DNA of 64,000 nucleotides from Saccopteryx bilineata (lineage: Eukaryota > Chordata > Mammalia > Chiroptera > Emballonuridae): contig NC_089495.1 in assembly GCF_036850765.1 (NCBI RefSeq), positions 21,358,875 through 21,422,874 of the forward strand. Reading direction: 5' to 3'. Both the position numbers and the translations under genes were made by a program. This document shows positions 44,637 to 55,463 of this stretch, piece after piece (the first letter of the stretch is position 1; each line of letters begins with the position of its first letter). The notes beneath the pieces are model-generated. The model saw only the letters and a list, made by a program, of their open reading frames with translations, ran no database searches and had not been told where the DNA came from.

Positions 44637-44785
44637 AGGCACCAGCCAATCAAAACAGTTCAGACCAGCACCAGCCAATCACTACAGTCCAGGTCAGGCA
44701 CCAGCCAATCATAACAGTCCAGGCCAGGCACCAGCCAATCACAACATTCCAGGTCAGGCTCCAGCCAATCACAACAGTCTAGGTC
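44637..44785 (+). repeat. 30-bp tandem array with CCAAT boxes
   Basis: Five units of AGGCACCAGCCAATCAnAAC + AGTCCAGGTC: 44637-44666, 44667-44695, 44696-44725, 44726-44755 and 44756-44785. Each unit holds CCAATCA, a consensus CCAAT box. The last unit overlaps the first bases of repeat copy 2. Confidence 0.9.
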
Positions 44786-44945
44786 AGGCATACAGACAGC
44801 ATAGAGTCCAGGCGGTCACCCTTGTTGTGCCAGGTGCTACCCTCCCCTGCTTCTCCTGAGGGAGGGGTTGAGGTGGTAGGTCATTAAGGGGGCTTAGCAC
44901 AACAGCTAGTTACCCAGCACTATGGAGGCATCTTAATATTTACTA
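44783..44945 (+). repeat. 163-bp direct repeat, copy 2
   Basis: Second copy of the repeat at 43715-43877, 1068 bp downstream in the same orientation, preceded directly by the CCAAT-bearing array. Confidence 0.9.
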
Positions 44946-46735
44946 GCTGTTAGAGTCATACCTGGCATGCATATGTATATGAAAAGTTACAGCAGAATGC
45001 AAAGAAAATTAACAGAAAGATTCAGCTTTTAACAGTCAAAATGACATTTTGAAGCAATCTAAATTTCTTGAAGGAGATCATTTTTTACAAAAATATGGAG
45101 AAGCATGTGAGCAAGACTCAGAGGACCTTTCTGTCACAGTGTGGAGGCTGTCTGGGCTATGCTGGGTGTTCCTAGGGCAGGGGACAGTACGTTGAAAGGA
45201 AGAAGAAGCCTGAAGCCTAACCCTAGTCTGGGGTTGGGGGGAGAGGGTCTGGAGAGGAAACAGGAGACACAGAGTGAAGGCAAAGAGCATGGAAGCCAGA
45301 ATATTCATCTACACCTTCTCCACCTACCCGTATTTCAGAAGGGTTACTTAGAAACATCCAACTGAATAAAGTAAAGTCCAGAAGTAAAAGGGGTCTTCTC
45401 TGCCCCCCGCCGCCCAGCCGTGCTACCTGCTCAGTGGAACAAGAATGATGGTCAGGACAAGGCCCTGGAAGGGAGGTAGATTAATAGCTTTGAGGTGGCA
45501 CTCTAGCCTCTCCCCATGGTCTGAGGTGGCCTGGAGGGTATCTGGAACCCCAGAACTCGCAGAGGCCTGTCATCTGAAAATAAAAACTGATGAAGGCAGA
45601 ATATTTTAAGATGTGGAGCAAATACTCAGAACCAGGGTAGTGGAAATGAACAAAGAACATCCAAATGAGAAAAGTAAAAGCTATTTATAAAGCAAAGGCC
45701 ATGGCAAGGGAGTTAGCCAGGTCACCTGCATTCTGATGGAGCCTGGAAAGCAGGCAGAGGAGTGGGAAAGCACAATCGTGGGGGGAAATGAAGGCGTAAG
45801 TGCACCCTGATTGGAGGCTGTTGTCATGGAAGTTGCGGGCCGGCCGACTAGAAGGGGACGTGCCATGTGATTAGTTAGGGGTGAATGTTTGACTTTCTCT
45901 GGTGTTTGACTTTCTCTGGTTGGTCCTAAGTTGGAAGCAAAGACAAAAATTAGGGAAGTTTTCAGTTATTATTCAAGCCCTGGCCATTTGGGACTGGAAG
46001 TTATTGCTTGGCTTCCTGGATTATTCCTCGAGAATAGTCTGACTTCCTACAAGTGTGACTTACAGCAAGCAGGCTGGCTTCTGGGCAGGTTGCTGCAGGT
46101 AGTAGGTCAGAGTCCTATTTTTATATATGGTCTGACCATTGTCTGTTTGTCTTTCCGATCTCTCAGCCTCAACCCAGACGGTCCCCTCGGACCAGTCACG
46201 TCTCAGGAAGCATGAGTTTGGATGAGACACCATCTAGCAGAGATCAGTGAGGACCCGGTGGACCTGTGCTGGCCGGAGAGCACCCTTCTCTGCCAGTACC
46301 CCAGTTCTAACTGCGGAGATGACCTTCCAGAGAGGTCAGCCCCCGCACGTTGGCACGGCTGTCGCAGAGACCCTGCAGAGCGTGGCTCCGTCTTCCCTGG
46401 GCCTCCAACTCTGCCCACCACCCCATTCCGACCGCCTGGCTCCGCTGCCCGCTTGTCTGGTGCAGTTCAAAGGAAAGACTGCTGTTGGACTCGAATGATT
46501 TCGAATGAGAGTATTTATTGTTCTCATTTATTTATTTATATACTGTTTACTATTTATTATTATATAGTTGTTATTTGTGTATAATTATGGAACAGGAGGT
46601 CTTAGCTAACATTAAGACTACAGGTCCTTTGCAGAGCTCCCCAAATTGCAATGCACAAGCAACCATCAGGATTTCAGCTCATTTATTAGTCTGACTCTTA
46701 TGAAATTGCCAATATTCAGTTTTTTTAAAAACATT
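44946..46735. other. Unassigned unique sequence
   Basis: A tandem TGTTTGACTTTCTCTGG doubling occurs at about 45885-45919. The 46.22-46.50 kb part is GC-rich with open frames on both strands, but I see no domain or splice structure. No gene is supported. Confidence 0.4.
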
Positions 46736-46737
46736 AT

Positions 46738-47085
46738 TAACATTTACTGGGATGGCATTGGTTAATAAAATTATAAATTATATAGGTTTCAGGTGTACAA
46801 TTCTGTAATACATCATCTGAATATTATACTATGTGTTCACCACCCCTAGTCAGGTCTCCTTCCATCACCATTATCCCCCTTTACCCTCTCCTCCCGCCCC
46901 TACACCCTCTTATAACCCCCATACTGTGGTCTGTGTCTATGAGGGTTTTCTATTTGCTTAGTCCCCTCCCCTTTTTCACCAGTCCCCCAGCCCCTCCCCT
47001 CTGACAGCTGTCAGTCTGCTCTCTGTGTCTATGAGTCTGTTTCTATTTTGTTTCTGTTTTTGTCACATAAAATGACAATTACATA
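46738..47085 (-). mobile_element. LINE-1 3' UTR fragment
   Basis: The plus strand reads TTTACTGGGATGGCATTGGT, 'GGTTTCAGGTGTACAATTC', 'TATGTGTTCACCACCCCTAG', a C/T-rich block and 'CTCTCTGTGTCTATGAGTC'. This is an antisense LINE-1 3' UTR, 5'-truncated. Confidence 0.75.
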
Positions 47086-47440
47086 AGGTCCAACCAAAAC
47101 CAAAAAATTAGTGTCATGAGTTTTACTTCTAGGAACCAACAGAGTGACTAGAAACCCCTTTAGAAAATCCTAAGTCTCACTTCAAATTCTCATTTTTATT
47201 ACACTCTGCCCCAAATACACACAAGGGTAACGTTTAAAAGTGTGAAGAGAGAAACTCTAAAATCACGTCCTCTCAACTCAGTAAAGGGTTGGACCCATGA
47301 CAGGGAACAATTTTATGAACACATTTGACTTCTTTCATCATTTATCTACTCTTAAGTAGGGACCTTTTTTTTTTTTTTGGACCCCAGAGTGATGCATTTG
47401 AATTCTCCTTCACAATGGAGTGTTAATGAATAAAATGAAA
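47086..47440. other. Unassigned unique sequence
   Basis: Contains a poly(T) run at 47368-47381. Nothing else recognised. Confidence 0.45.
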
Positions 47441-47549
47441 TTTAATCTCTGCAGAGAGTTGATGGAGGGAAGGCAGAGGGAGGTTAGAAACTATGTTGTT
47501 AGCCTATAAATGCTAACATATAAAAGCCAATATTAGGTAAACCACAAAT

Positions 47550-47860
47550 AGATACATGTTTCTCCTTGACTGTCAATTAATGGGAAGCCATTGCAACTCC
47601 CTGACTTTGGAAAGTGTGCTGGCCATTGATTTTCTACTGTGCTGGTGGAAATCTTGTCAGCCACTGTCAATATAAAATCCCCTGTAATTACACTTCTCGC
47701 AGGAGCGATTCTAATTGTATTTCTATGCCAAAGCTTGTCCCCAAATGCTGTTTCGCAGCATATCAGAAGAGAGGCAGCAGCAACTGCTATCACAAAGAAT
47801 GCGTAAGGCTCCCCGAAGAATTCCACTTTAATTAATGAATTAGATGCTATACCCTTCCGA
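47550..47860. promoter_or_regulatory. Candidate conserved noncoding element
   Basis: About 310 bp free of recognisable repeats, with clustered homeodomain-type sites: TGTCAATTAATGG (47571-47583), TGTAATTACA (47683-47692) and TTTAATTAATGAATTAG (47827-47843). Open frames on both strands across the same bases show low mutational noise but no protein family. Function is an inference from motif density only. Confidence 0.3.
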
Positions 47861-48375
47861 TGGAGGTCATCTTAATCATTTTCCTTTCCTACTAGAGTGA
47901 AAACCTTTCATGTGTGGGACAAGTTCAAGGTCGGAGTGTGGTCAGTGGAGTTACTGAAGTCCATACTCTGAGCTGTCCACCAGGTTACATCACACTGTCC
48001 AGATTATAGATATAGAAACATTCTATTGATTTAATCATAACATTTTGAATCGCACAGACTCCGACTATCCTAGACATCACACTTAGCATATATTACTACT
48101 TCTTCCACTCCCTTGATATTTCATCAAAAGCAGCCTTCTGATAGATCTTATATTGTTATTTCTTGTTTCTCTTACACGGTCAATCCAGTGAGAGAAGAAA
48201 CCGTGTGCTGTCCCCCAGAGCACCGATTTCAGTCTTGGTCATAAATACATGTCTGTTGAGTGCTAAGTTGACCTTCACCTACACACCTCAGACTCCATAC
48301 AACCCCTACAACTCAGGAGAGACCCCACGTCAGTACTGTTACTAGAAGGTACGCGATAAGCTTGATAGTTTTCTC

Positions 48376-48431
48376 TCTTTTTCTGTTTTTGAAGATTTTA
48401 CTTATTCATTTTAGAGAGGAGGGAGGGAGGG

Positions 48432-48491
<60 letters not shown>

Positions 48492-48614
48492 GAGGAGGTG
48501 CAGGAAGCATGAACTCCTATACGTGCCTTGACCAGGCAAGCCCAGGGTTTCCAACCAGCGACCTCAGCATTTCCAGGTTGACGCTTTATCCGCTGCGCCA
48601 CCACAGGTCAGGCC
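48376..48614 (-). mobile_element. Short tRNA SINE with long (GA)n
   Basis: Read on the minus strand it starts GGCCTGACCTGTGGTGGCGC. The left end is a (GA)n stretch at 48417-48488. The target-site duplication AGTTTTCTC is exact (48367-48375 and 48615-48623). Confidence 0.9.
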
Positions 48615-48623
48615 AGTTTTCTC

Positions 48624-49190
48624 AATACAATGGGTCCTTAACCAAGGTTAGAGGATCTTCAAATGCCAGCGTGAAAGAGGAGCGGCTCAGGGCCACAGAG
48701 GGTCCCCTGTGCAGTCCCTGTGAAGGGGCCTGTCTGCCTGCCGGCACCTCCGCACACAATGCCTGCTGTGTCCCCCCAACGGATGGCGCTCTGGCCCCTT
48801 GGCAAGATCGCCTCCTGTGAATTCCCTCATAATGTCTCTACAAGGTTTCTGTACACCAAAGAAATATAAAACCTAAGATATCACAGGAAAATTCTAAAAA
48901 AAAACCCTCACCCTCGGCTTCACCCCTGAGGGCCGAACAGTCAGTCTCAGAATTTGGCACGAAAATAAAAGAACATGTAAGAGAAAACAAAACAAACAGA
49001 AAACAGCCCACTGCTTCTTTGTCCCTTTCTGTTCTTTCTTTGTTTGAAATGAAAATTTCACCTCGGAAATCAAAACCAAATAAAACCCACAGAAAACACG
49101 TAAAACTCTCCTCGGTTTGCTCCGAGCGCTGAGCCTCCCGCCACTGCCCATTGCGCGCGCGCCAGATAACCCATTACAGGACTGAAGCCC
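48624..49190. other. Unassigned unique sequence
   Basis: No recognised repeat. A GCGCGCGC run lies near 49153-49161. No gene is supported. Confidence 0.4.
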
Positions 49191-49199
49191 TCCAAAGCC

Positions 49200-49500
49200 G
49201 GACAAATAAATCATTCTGAAAGCCGGGCCTTCCCAAGGGTAACATCAGAGATTATCAGTCAGGCAGAAATGTTAACATCCATTTTCCCATGATTGTGAGG
49301 CCTTTTGTTAGAGCGGGTTTTTTCTCTTTGCAGAAAAGGCACAATGCCCTGCATTATGGGAACATTTTATGCAAAGAGCAGTTAAAGTGTGTGAAGCGGC
49401 TCTGTGTTGGTCACTGCGGCCCAGCAAATAGCCCCGACAGAGGGATTTTCGTCCCAGCGCGGTCACCTCACATGGCCCTTGGGACATGAAAAGGTTGACA
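49200..49500. promoter_or_regulatory. Candidate conserved noncoding element
   Basis: Repeat-free stretch with a POU/SOX-like ATTTTATGCAAAG at 49364-49376 and a GCATTATGGGAA beside it. I propose it only as a candidate enhancer. Confidence 0.25.
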
Positions 49501-49684
49501 CCACATGCTTCCACTCCCACGTGAAAATGATCAGGCTTTGAGCCGGTTGGGCTCACAGTGGTGGCCCAGGGACGGGGAGGCTCCATCCAACAGCAAGACA
49601 GGGACTCTTCCCTGTCTCCACTCCTGAGGCTGAGAAGTAGATCTGGTCCTGGGCCAATCCAACGCTGGGAATCATGGGATTTCA

Positions 49685-49835
49685 GAGCTGGGAGTGCCAT
49701 CTCATTTTACCTACTGGTATCCATAGGGAAACGGAAGCCTGGGAGGGCGATGGACTTGCGCAATGGGAGAACCCATTCACAGTGAACCAGACCCAGAATC
49801 TGTATTTCCTGGGCCGGGTGTTGTCCAGATTCATT
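49685..49835 (-). repeat. MIR-like fragment
   Basis: 'GATTTCAGAGCTGGGAGTGCC', 'CTCATTTTACCTACTGG' and 'GGGAAACGGAAGCCTGGGAG' follow the antisense layout of a MIR-type SINE. Diverged. Confidence 0.45.
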
Positions 49836-49866
49836 CATTTTCTTAACAAGTAAAAATACGAAAGTT

Positions 49867-50062
49867 TGCCTGACCTGTGGTGGCGCAGTGGATAAACCGT
49901 CGACCTGGAAATGCTGAGGTTGCCGGTTCGAAACCCTGGGCTTGCCTGGTCAAGGCACATATGGGAGTTGATGCTTCCAGCTCCTCCCCCTTCTCTCTTT
50001 CTGTTTCTCTCTCTCCCTCTCTCTCTCTCTCCTCTCTAAAAATGAATAAATAAAATTTAAAA
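49867..50062 (+). mobile_element. Short tRNA SINE, young
   Basis: Begins TGCCTGACCTGTGGTGGCGC, has the B-box GGTTCGAAACCC, a GGTCAAGGCACATATGGGAG body and a (TC)n tail ending in AATAAATAAAATTT. The target-site duplication AAAATACGAAAGTT is a perfect 14 bp (49853-49866 and 50063-50076), so it looks recent. Confidence 0.95.
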
Positions 50063-50099
50063 AAAATACGAAAGTTGAAGCACTGGGCAGGGTTCCAAA

Positions 50100-50295
50100 G
50101 AGATCACAATGGATAAGATACAATCTGTGCCAGTATAAGATGTGCTTGGTCCAGAAAAGAAGGTAGAAACAAAAAGATGAATACTATATAGCAAGACATC
50201 AAACAACCTCAGTGCCTGTCAAGAAATTGGTTAACTACATTGTGGTCTGTCCATATTATGAAGAAGCAAACAGTTGTTAAAATAGTCTTAGGCAG
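50100..50295 (+). repeat. Possible LINE relic
   Basis: 'CATCAAACAACCTCAGTGCC' and 'TTGGTTAACTACATTGTGGTC' resemble an old LINE 3' sequence, which resumes after the SINE at 50711 ('ATTATTGGGTGAAAGAAGC'). Confidence 0.4.
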
Positions 50296-50701
50296 TCTGA
50301 CCAGGCTCAGTGGTCATCAACCGGGGATGCTGAGGACCCAGATTGGAACCCCTGGTCACTGACTTGAGCACAGGTTCATCAGCTTGAGTACAAGGTCTCC
50401 AGCTTGAGCGTGAAATCATATACATGACCCCATGGTTTCTGGCTTAAAGCCCAAGGTCGCTGGCTTAAAGCCCAAGGTCGCTGGCTTGAGCAAGAGTTCA
50501 CTGTCTTGAGCAAAGGGTCACTGGCTTAGCTGAAGCCTCCCAGTCAAGTCACATATGAGAAAGCAATGAACAACTAAGGTGCCGCAACTATGAGTTAATG
50601 CTTCTCATCTCTCGCCCTTCCTGTCTGTATGTCCATCTCTCTCTCTATCTCTCGCTAAAAAAACAAACAAACAAACAAAAAAAAAACACACACAAAAAAA
50701 A
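50296..50701 (+). mobile_element. tRNA-derived SINE, long tandem-body type
   Basis: Same subfamily as 14896-15192, with 'CCAGCTTGAGC'-type blocks repeated and an exact TGGCTTAAAGCCCAAGGTCG doubling near 50441-50482. The flanks CTTAGGCAG (50287-50295) and CCTAGGCAG (50702-50710) are the target-site duplication. The tail is (CAAA)n. Confidence 0.85.
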
Positions 50702-50814
50702 CCTAGGCAGATGTGCAGTCTGTTATCAAAAGATCTCCAAGTTGTATTATTGGGTGAAAGAAGCAAAGTCTATATTTCTCAAATGTAAAATGAGGGGTTT
50801 GGATTTGATGGGTA

Positions 50815-52050
50815 GTAAAATACACCTGACATTTACTACTTTAACCATTTTTTTTTGTATTTTTCCGAAGCTGGAAAGGGGAGAGACAGTCAGACAGACT
50901 CCCGCATGCACCCAACCGGGATCCACCTGGCACGCCCACCAGGGGGCAACGCTCTGCCCCTCCGGGGAGTCGCTCTGTCGCGACCAGAGCCACTCTAGCG
51001 CCTGGGGCAGAGGCCAAGGAGCCATCCCCAGCGCCCGGGCCATTTTGCTCCAATGGAGCCTCACTGTGGGAGAGGAAGAGAGAGACAGAGAGGAAGGAGA
51101 GGGGGAGGAGTGGAGAAGCAGATGGGCGCTTCTCCTGTGTGCCCTGGCCGGGAATTGAACCCGGGACTTCCGCACGCGAGGCCGACGTTCTACCACTGAG
51201 CCAACCGGCCAGGGCCACTTGAACCATTTTTAAGTGTACAGTTCAGTGGAGTTAGGTATGTTCACATTGTTGTGCAACCATCGCCACTATCCATCTTCAG
51301 AACTCCTTTCATCTCCCCAGACTGAGACTGTATGTCTATTAAATATTAACTCCTCGTTCCCTCATCTCACAGCCCTGGCAGCCGCCAGTCTACCTCCTGT
51401 CGCTGTGACTCGGACTCCTTTAGGTACTTCATGTAAGTGGGATCATACAGGATTTGTCGTCTTGTGACAGGTTTATTTTACTTAGCACCATAGCACCTAA
51501 GTTTCATGATATTGTATCATGTGTCAGAGTTTCATTCCTTTTTCTGGCTGAATAATATTCCATTGTATGAATCAACCACGTTTTGTTTACCCATTCATCT
51601 GATGGTAGACACTTTGAGTTGCTTCCACCTCTTGGCTATTGTGAATAGTGTTGCTATGAATTTGAGTGTACAAATATTTCTTCAAATCTCTACTTCCAAT
51701 TCCTTTGGTTATATTCCCAGAAGTGGAATTACTGGATGATATGGTAATTCAATTCTTAACTATCTGAGGAGCTGCTCTCCTGTTTTCCACAGAGGCAACA
51801 GTGTTTTCCATTCCCACCAGCAGTGTACAAGGGTTCCATTTTCTCCTCGTCCTTGCCAACACTTGTTATTTTTTCTTTGCCTTCTGTAATAGCCTTCCTA
51901 ATAGATGCGAAGTGGTGTCTCGCTGTGGTTTTGATTTGCATTTCCATAATGATCAGTGATGTTGAGTATCTTTTAATGTATTGATTGGCTATTTGTATGT
52001 CTTCTTTGGAGAAATGTCTGTTCAAGTCCTATGCCCATATTTAAGTTGGG
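50815..52050 (-). mobile_element. LINE-1 (L1M-type) 3' region, split by a SINE
   Basis: Antisense L1M landmarks: 'TAAAATACACCTGACATTTAC' in pieces, then after the SINE 'GTGTACAGTTCAGTGGAGTTAG', 'CATTGTTGTGCAACCATCGCC', 'GTGGGATCATACAGGATTTG', 'TGGCTGAATAATATTCCATTG', 'GAAGTGGAATTACTGGATG', 'CACCAGCAGTGTACAAGGG' and 'TTTGATTTGCATTTCC'. Inactive. Confidence 0.85.
50854..51216 (-). mobile_element. Ves-like tRNA SINE, full length
   Basis: Read on the minus strand it begins GGCCCTGGCCGGTTGGCTCA with B-box GGGTTCAATTCCC and runs the full ~363-bp body to a poly(A). The target-site duplication ACTT(T/G)AACCATTTTT is at 50838-50853 and 51217-51232. It is less diverged than the copy at 15372-15729. 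Confidence 0.95.
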
Positions 52051-52680
52051 TTGTTTGGGGGTGGGGGTTTTTTTGGCTATTGCCGAGTCTCAGCCTTTTG
52101 AAAAGCTGTAGAAACATTTGCTTTTAGTGAAATTTATATCAAAACCCAATATACAAAGTAAGAAAAGGCAGTGCTGTTTTGGTTGAATTAGATTGTTGTG
52201 GAAGGCCCAGAGGTCTGGCTCAAACTTTCCCAAGGGTTTCTGTCTCTCTCTCCTGTGCCTCCTGTGCCTCCCTCCAACTGGAGGGGGCCTCTGGGATACC
52301 TCCACACAAACCTCAGGGCTCACAGAACTGAGAAGGCTTGAAAGTCCCTAGGCTAAATAACCTCTGGTTGCCTCCCAGAGAATAGGACCTGCTAACGTGA
52401 AAAGCTACCAATTTGTAAAAAGGAGAAGCTATTCCAAATAAAGAAACTTTCATCAATACTTATTCTCAGAAGATTCACTGCAATGTTCATTCCTTCCAGG
52501 AAGACCTGTTGGTTTAACACATAAGCAGTATTTATGCCATATTTTTCTAAAACACTGAAGGTTTTATCTCAGTCCTGTGTTATCAGATCTTGTCGTGAAT
52601 CTGAATGCTCAGCATATCCTTTCATGCACAGCATTTGCGTAAGTCTGTCTGCGATGATTTTTAAGGAAATAAGCGAAGAG
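52051..52680. other. Unassigned unique sequence
   Basis: A tandem 'CCTCCTGTGCCTCC' stretch lies near 52250-52270. No gene is supported. Confidence 0.4.
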
Positions 52681-52856
52681 GCCCTTGCTGGGTAGTCCAG
52701 TTGGTTAGCATGTCGTCCTGATGCCCCAAGGTTGCAGGTTTGCTCCCTGGTTAGGGCACATATAAGAATCACCCGATGAATGCATAAATACTGTAAATGG
52801 AATAACAAGTCAATGTCTCTCTCTCTCTCCTTCCTCTCTCTAAAAAAAAAAAAAAA
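52681..52856 (+). mobile_element. tRNA-derived SINE
   Basis: Head GCCCTTGCTGGGTAGTCCAG with a 'GGTTGCAGGTTTGCTCCC' B-box region, then a (TC)n stretch and poly(A) at 52842-52856. Confidence 0.8.
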
Positions 52857-53746
52857 TCATTACATTGACAAAAAGACAATAAACAATTAGACATATCCCT
52901 GTGGTACATGGGTTGCCGAATGTTCCTTAATGTGTTCTCCCGTCTGTATCCTCACTCTCCACTCTTTTACAATGTGACGTTGTGGCTCCTCCCAGCAAGA
53001 AGTGGAGTGTGTTTTTCCATTTCCTGAGTCTGGGTTGGCCTTGTGATTTGCTTTGATCAATATAATGAGGTGCGTATGGTATTGGGCCAGTTCTGAACCT
53101 CATTTCTGCTCTCACGTGTCCAGCCGCAGTGAAAACAAGCCTGGCCTCATCTGCCTGTTAATGAGAAGCAAGTGGTTCCATCACCTTGTGGCCCTGGCTC
53201 ACAGCCGGCCACCCGCTGGACAACAACCACACGTGTCACTAAAGCCCCCTTAGCTAATCCAGTCCCTGGCCGCCCTCCCCACTTACCGCAGATGTATGAG
53301 GGGACCTGGTGCAGATCAACGAAACTGTTCAGGTGGTCCGTAGCTTTATGAGAAATGGTGAATGCATCTTCTTCCAGGTCAATGACATGTTGGATGGTTT
53401 GGTATATGGTGATCCCTGGCTGATATTGTCACCAACCACTTCTTATAACAAAACCCAAAGCGATAGAGAAGATAGTAGATAAAAGATAGCAGACCTGGGA
53501 TCCCATTGGATCCTCTACAATTTAAATCACTCTCTTAGTCCCTTATTCTTTAACAGGCACTTGGCCTTTCACTATGGAAAGGAACACACTACAACTTGAG
53601 TTTAAGGAGAATTTGCACAAACCACAAAAGGGCCTGGAGACAGTGTCTCATTCAAAATACGCAGAGATGGATAAAAGCAAGTATCTGGGTCCACCGAGGA
53701 AACATGCCTGGATTTGATAAGCCTCATTTCTTTTTCTTTCCCCTAT
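52857..53746. other. Unassigned unique sequence
   Basis: Contains 'GTGACGTTGTGGCTCCTCCC' and 'CTGGGTTGGCCTTGTGATTTG', which look like an old LTR of the MaLR/ERVL kind around 52970-53060, but the edges cannot be set. Nothing else recognised. Confidence 0.35.
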
Positions 53747-53749
53747 TGT

Positions 53750-53960
53750 AGATTTAGTTATTATTTTTTAATTGATTTTATTGGCATGACAGGTGCTCAA
53801 TTCTACAGCACATCTCTATACACCGTATTGTGTGTTCTCTCGCCCAGGTCTTCATCCATCCCCATTCATCCCTCCCTACGCCCTCTCCGATCTCCCCCCA
53901 GTCCCCCGCAATCAACAATACGATAAACCTCATTCCTCTGTGGGATCCTCCAGCTTCGCC
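53750..53960 (-). mobile_element. LINE-1 3' UTR fragment
   Basis: The plus strand reads TTTAATTGATTTTATTGGCATG, 'CAGCACATCTCTATACACCG' and a CCATCCCC-rich block. Antisense LINE-1 3' UTR, 5'-truncated. Confidence 0.65.
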
Positions 53961-54099
53961 AGCAGTATTTTCAGAAAGCACCATCTGAAGTCATTTCAGG
54001 GGGCACGTACATGTATTGCTATTTGATTAGAAAATGTTTAAAAACAAACAGAAATGACATATTGAATGCCCTTTCCAAATCAGAGAACAAATTCTACAG

Positions 54100-54500
54100 A
54101 GGTTTAAGTGTTTAGCATCCCCAAATATGTGTTCTCCTTACAAAAGAGAGCAAGGGTCCTGAGTCATGGCCTCTCTGTGGAGCAAACGAAGGTCTCCGTC
54201 CACAATTCATCCCCTTGTAGTCATTACCGCGGTCAATTACAGGCCAGCACTCCTCAGTGTCGGACGGTCACCAGAGCTCAGCCTTCTGGCTCCCATCTTT
54301 ACAAAGGCTGGGAGGTCTTCCTTCTGAGAGAGTTAAACAGAAAGAAGGAAAATGAGACTAATTTATGTAAATGTATGCGACATAAATCAGACTGTGTCCC
54401 GGGAGAGCACCACTCGCGGGTGTGGTCGCTGCTTTCCCGCTGCACAGAAAGGTCCCTGCACCAGCTCTTCAGTTTAGTGGCAGCGTACCTGGGCCACTGA
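54100..54500. promoter_or_regulatory. Candidate conserved noncoding element
   Basis: Repeat-free and of even composition. It has the pair ATTTATGT (54361-54368) and ACATAAAT (54380-54387) around an ATGTATGCG core, and a GGTCAATTACAGG near 54231. One plus-strand frame stays open for 130 codons without a domain. It is listed only as a candidate. Confidence 0.25.
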
Positions 54501-55420
54501 CTAGGTTTTGCCACCGTCGTTTGTTTCTTTGCCTTCAAAAATAAGCAGGCGCGATTCACTCTAACATCCAACTCGAGTCAGTAAACCCACAAAGGGAGCT
54601 TCAGCGTCTGGAGTTAACCAGACCGGCAGAGAGTTAGAATCAGGGACATATTACGGTAAGATAAAGTAGACTAAAAGAGAACTTTAAAGAGTTGGGGAAA
54701 AGGAGGGTGAAACTTTGATGGACATTGATAAATATCACAAAGAGATGGGAGAGCCGAAAGGAAGCTATAATTTTTGTGAACTTTGTAAGCTCAATAGGGT
54801 AAGATAACAGTAATGGAAGTCAGGAGTGTGGCTTTAGGCCTGAACAGAAATTGAATAAATAAAGACAGTGAGTGGGTCTATAACAACTTTAGGTAGGAGA
54901 GATAAGAAATGCAGATGTAGCTTCAGGGGCAAGAGAGGTCATGGAGGGGCTCTCTCTGAGGAGCAGCGTAATGAATTACAGAGCCATGCCTAACCCAAAG
55001 CAGCCCATAAACTGGGATTGAAGGTACTAGGGAGAAAGGGGGCAAAATATTGTCTTCACACAGGCAGGAAGAGACAGGATTCAGAACATGTTTAAGATAT
55101 GGCAGGTTTAAAATGTACAGCTCAGGTGTTTAAACATGTAACTATCTCCTTGTCAGTAATGGAACCAAATTTAGCTCAATGGCCATGCTTCAATTTGGGT
55201 ATCGTAGTTACTTTTGGTTTAAAATAAGTAAGTTGACCAACTTCTTTACAATGGAAAGGACAAAAATAAATGGAAGAAAACAATATCATAAATAAAAGAA
55301 ACATTTTATTCATTGCAACAATAATACACTATAATATGATAAATGCATAATAAAAAATTGTAATAATTTATATTGCAATTATGCTTACGTGCCTATTAAT
55401 TTTTAATAATAATTGTAAGA
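54501..55420. other. Unassigned unique sequence
   Basis: AT-rich towards the right end. No gene or mobile element recognised. Confidence 0.4.
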
Positions 55421-55421
55421 A

Positions 55422-55463
55422 AAAAGTACTCATTTAGTTAATATTATCTAAATGAGTACTTTT
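55422..55463. repeat. Perfect 16-bp hairpin
   Basis: Arms AAAAGTACTCATTTAG (55422-55437) and CTAAATGAGTACTTTT (55448-55463) around a 10-base loop TTAATATTAT. It covers the last codons and the stop of the transposase remnant to its right. Confidence 0.95.

Noticed and set aside
44637..44785. CRISPR-like array
   Set aside because: The units are contiguous 30-bp tandem copies without spacers, in a mammalian genome.
46222..46584. GC-rich overlapping frames as a possible exon
   Set aside because: Three frames on two strands are open over the same bases, with no domain and no convincing splice sites; base composition explains it.
49867..49945. tRNA gene, from A-box and B-box motifs
   Set aside because: The motifs are the head of a SINE with poly(A)-type tail and target-site duplication; the cloverleaf is not maintained. 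The same applies to the other SINE heads.
50598..51158. 186-codon plus-strand frame and minus-strand frames of 128 and 149 codons
   Set aside because: They lie across two SINEs and an LINE-1 fragment.
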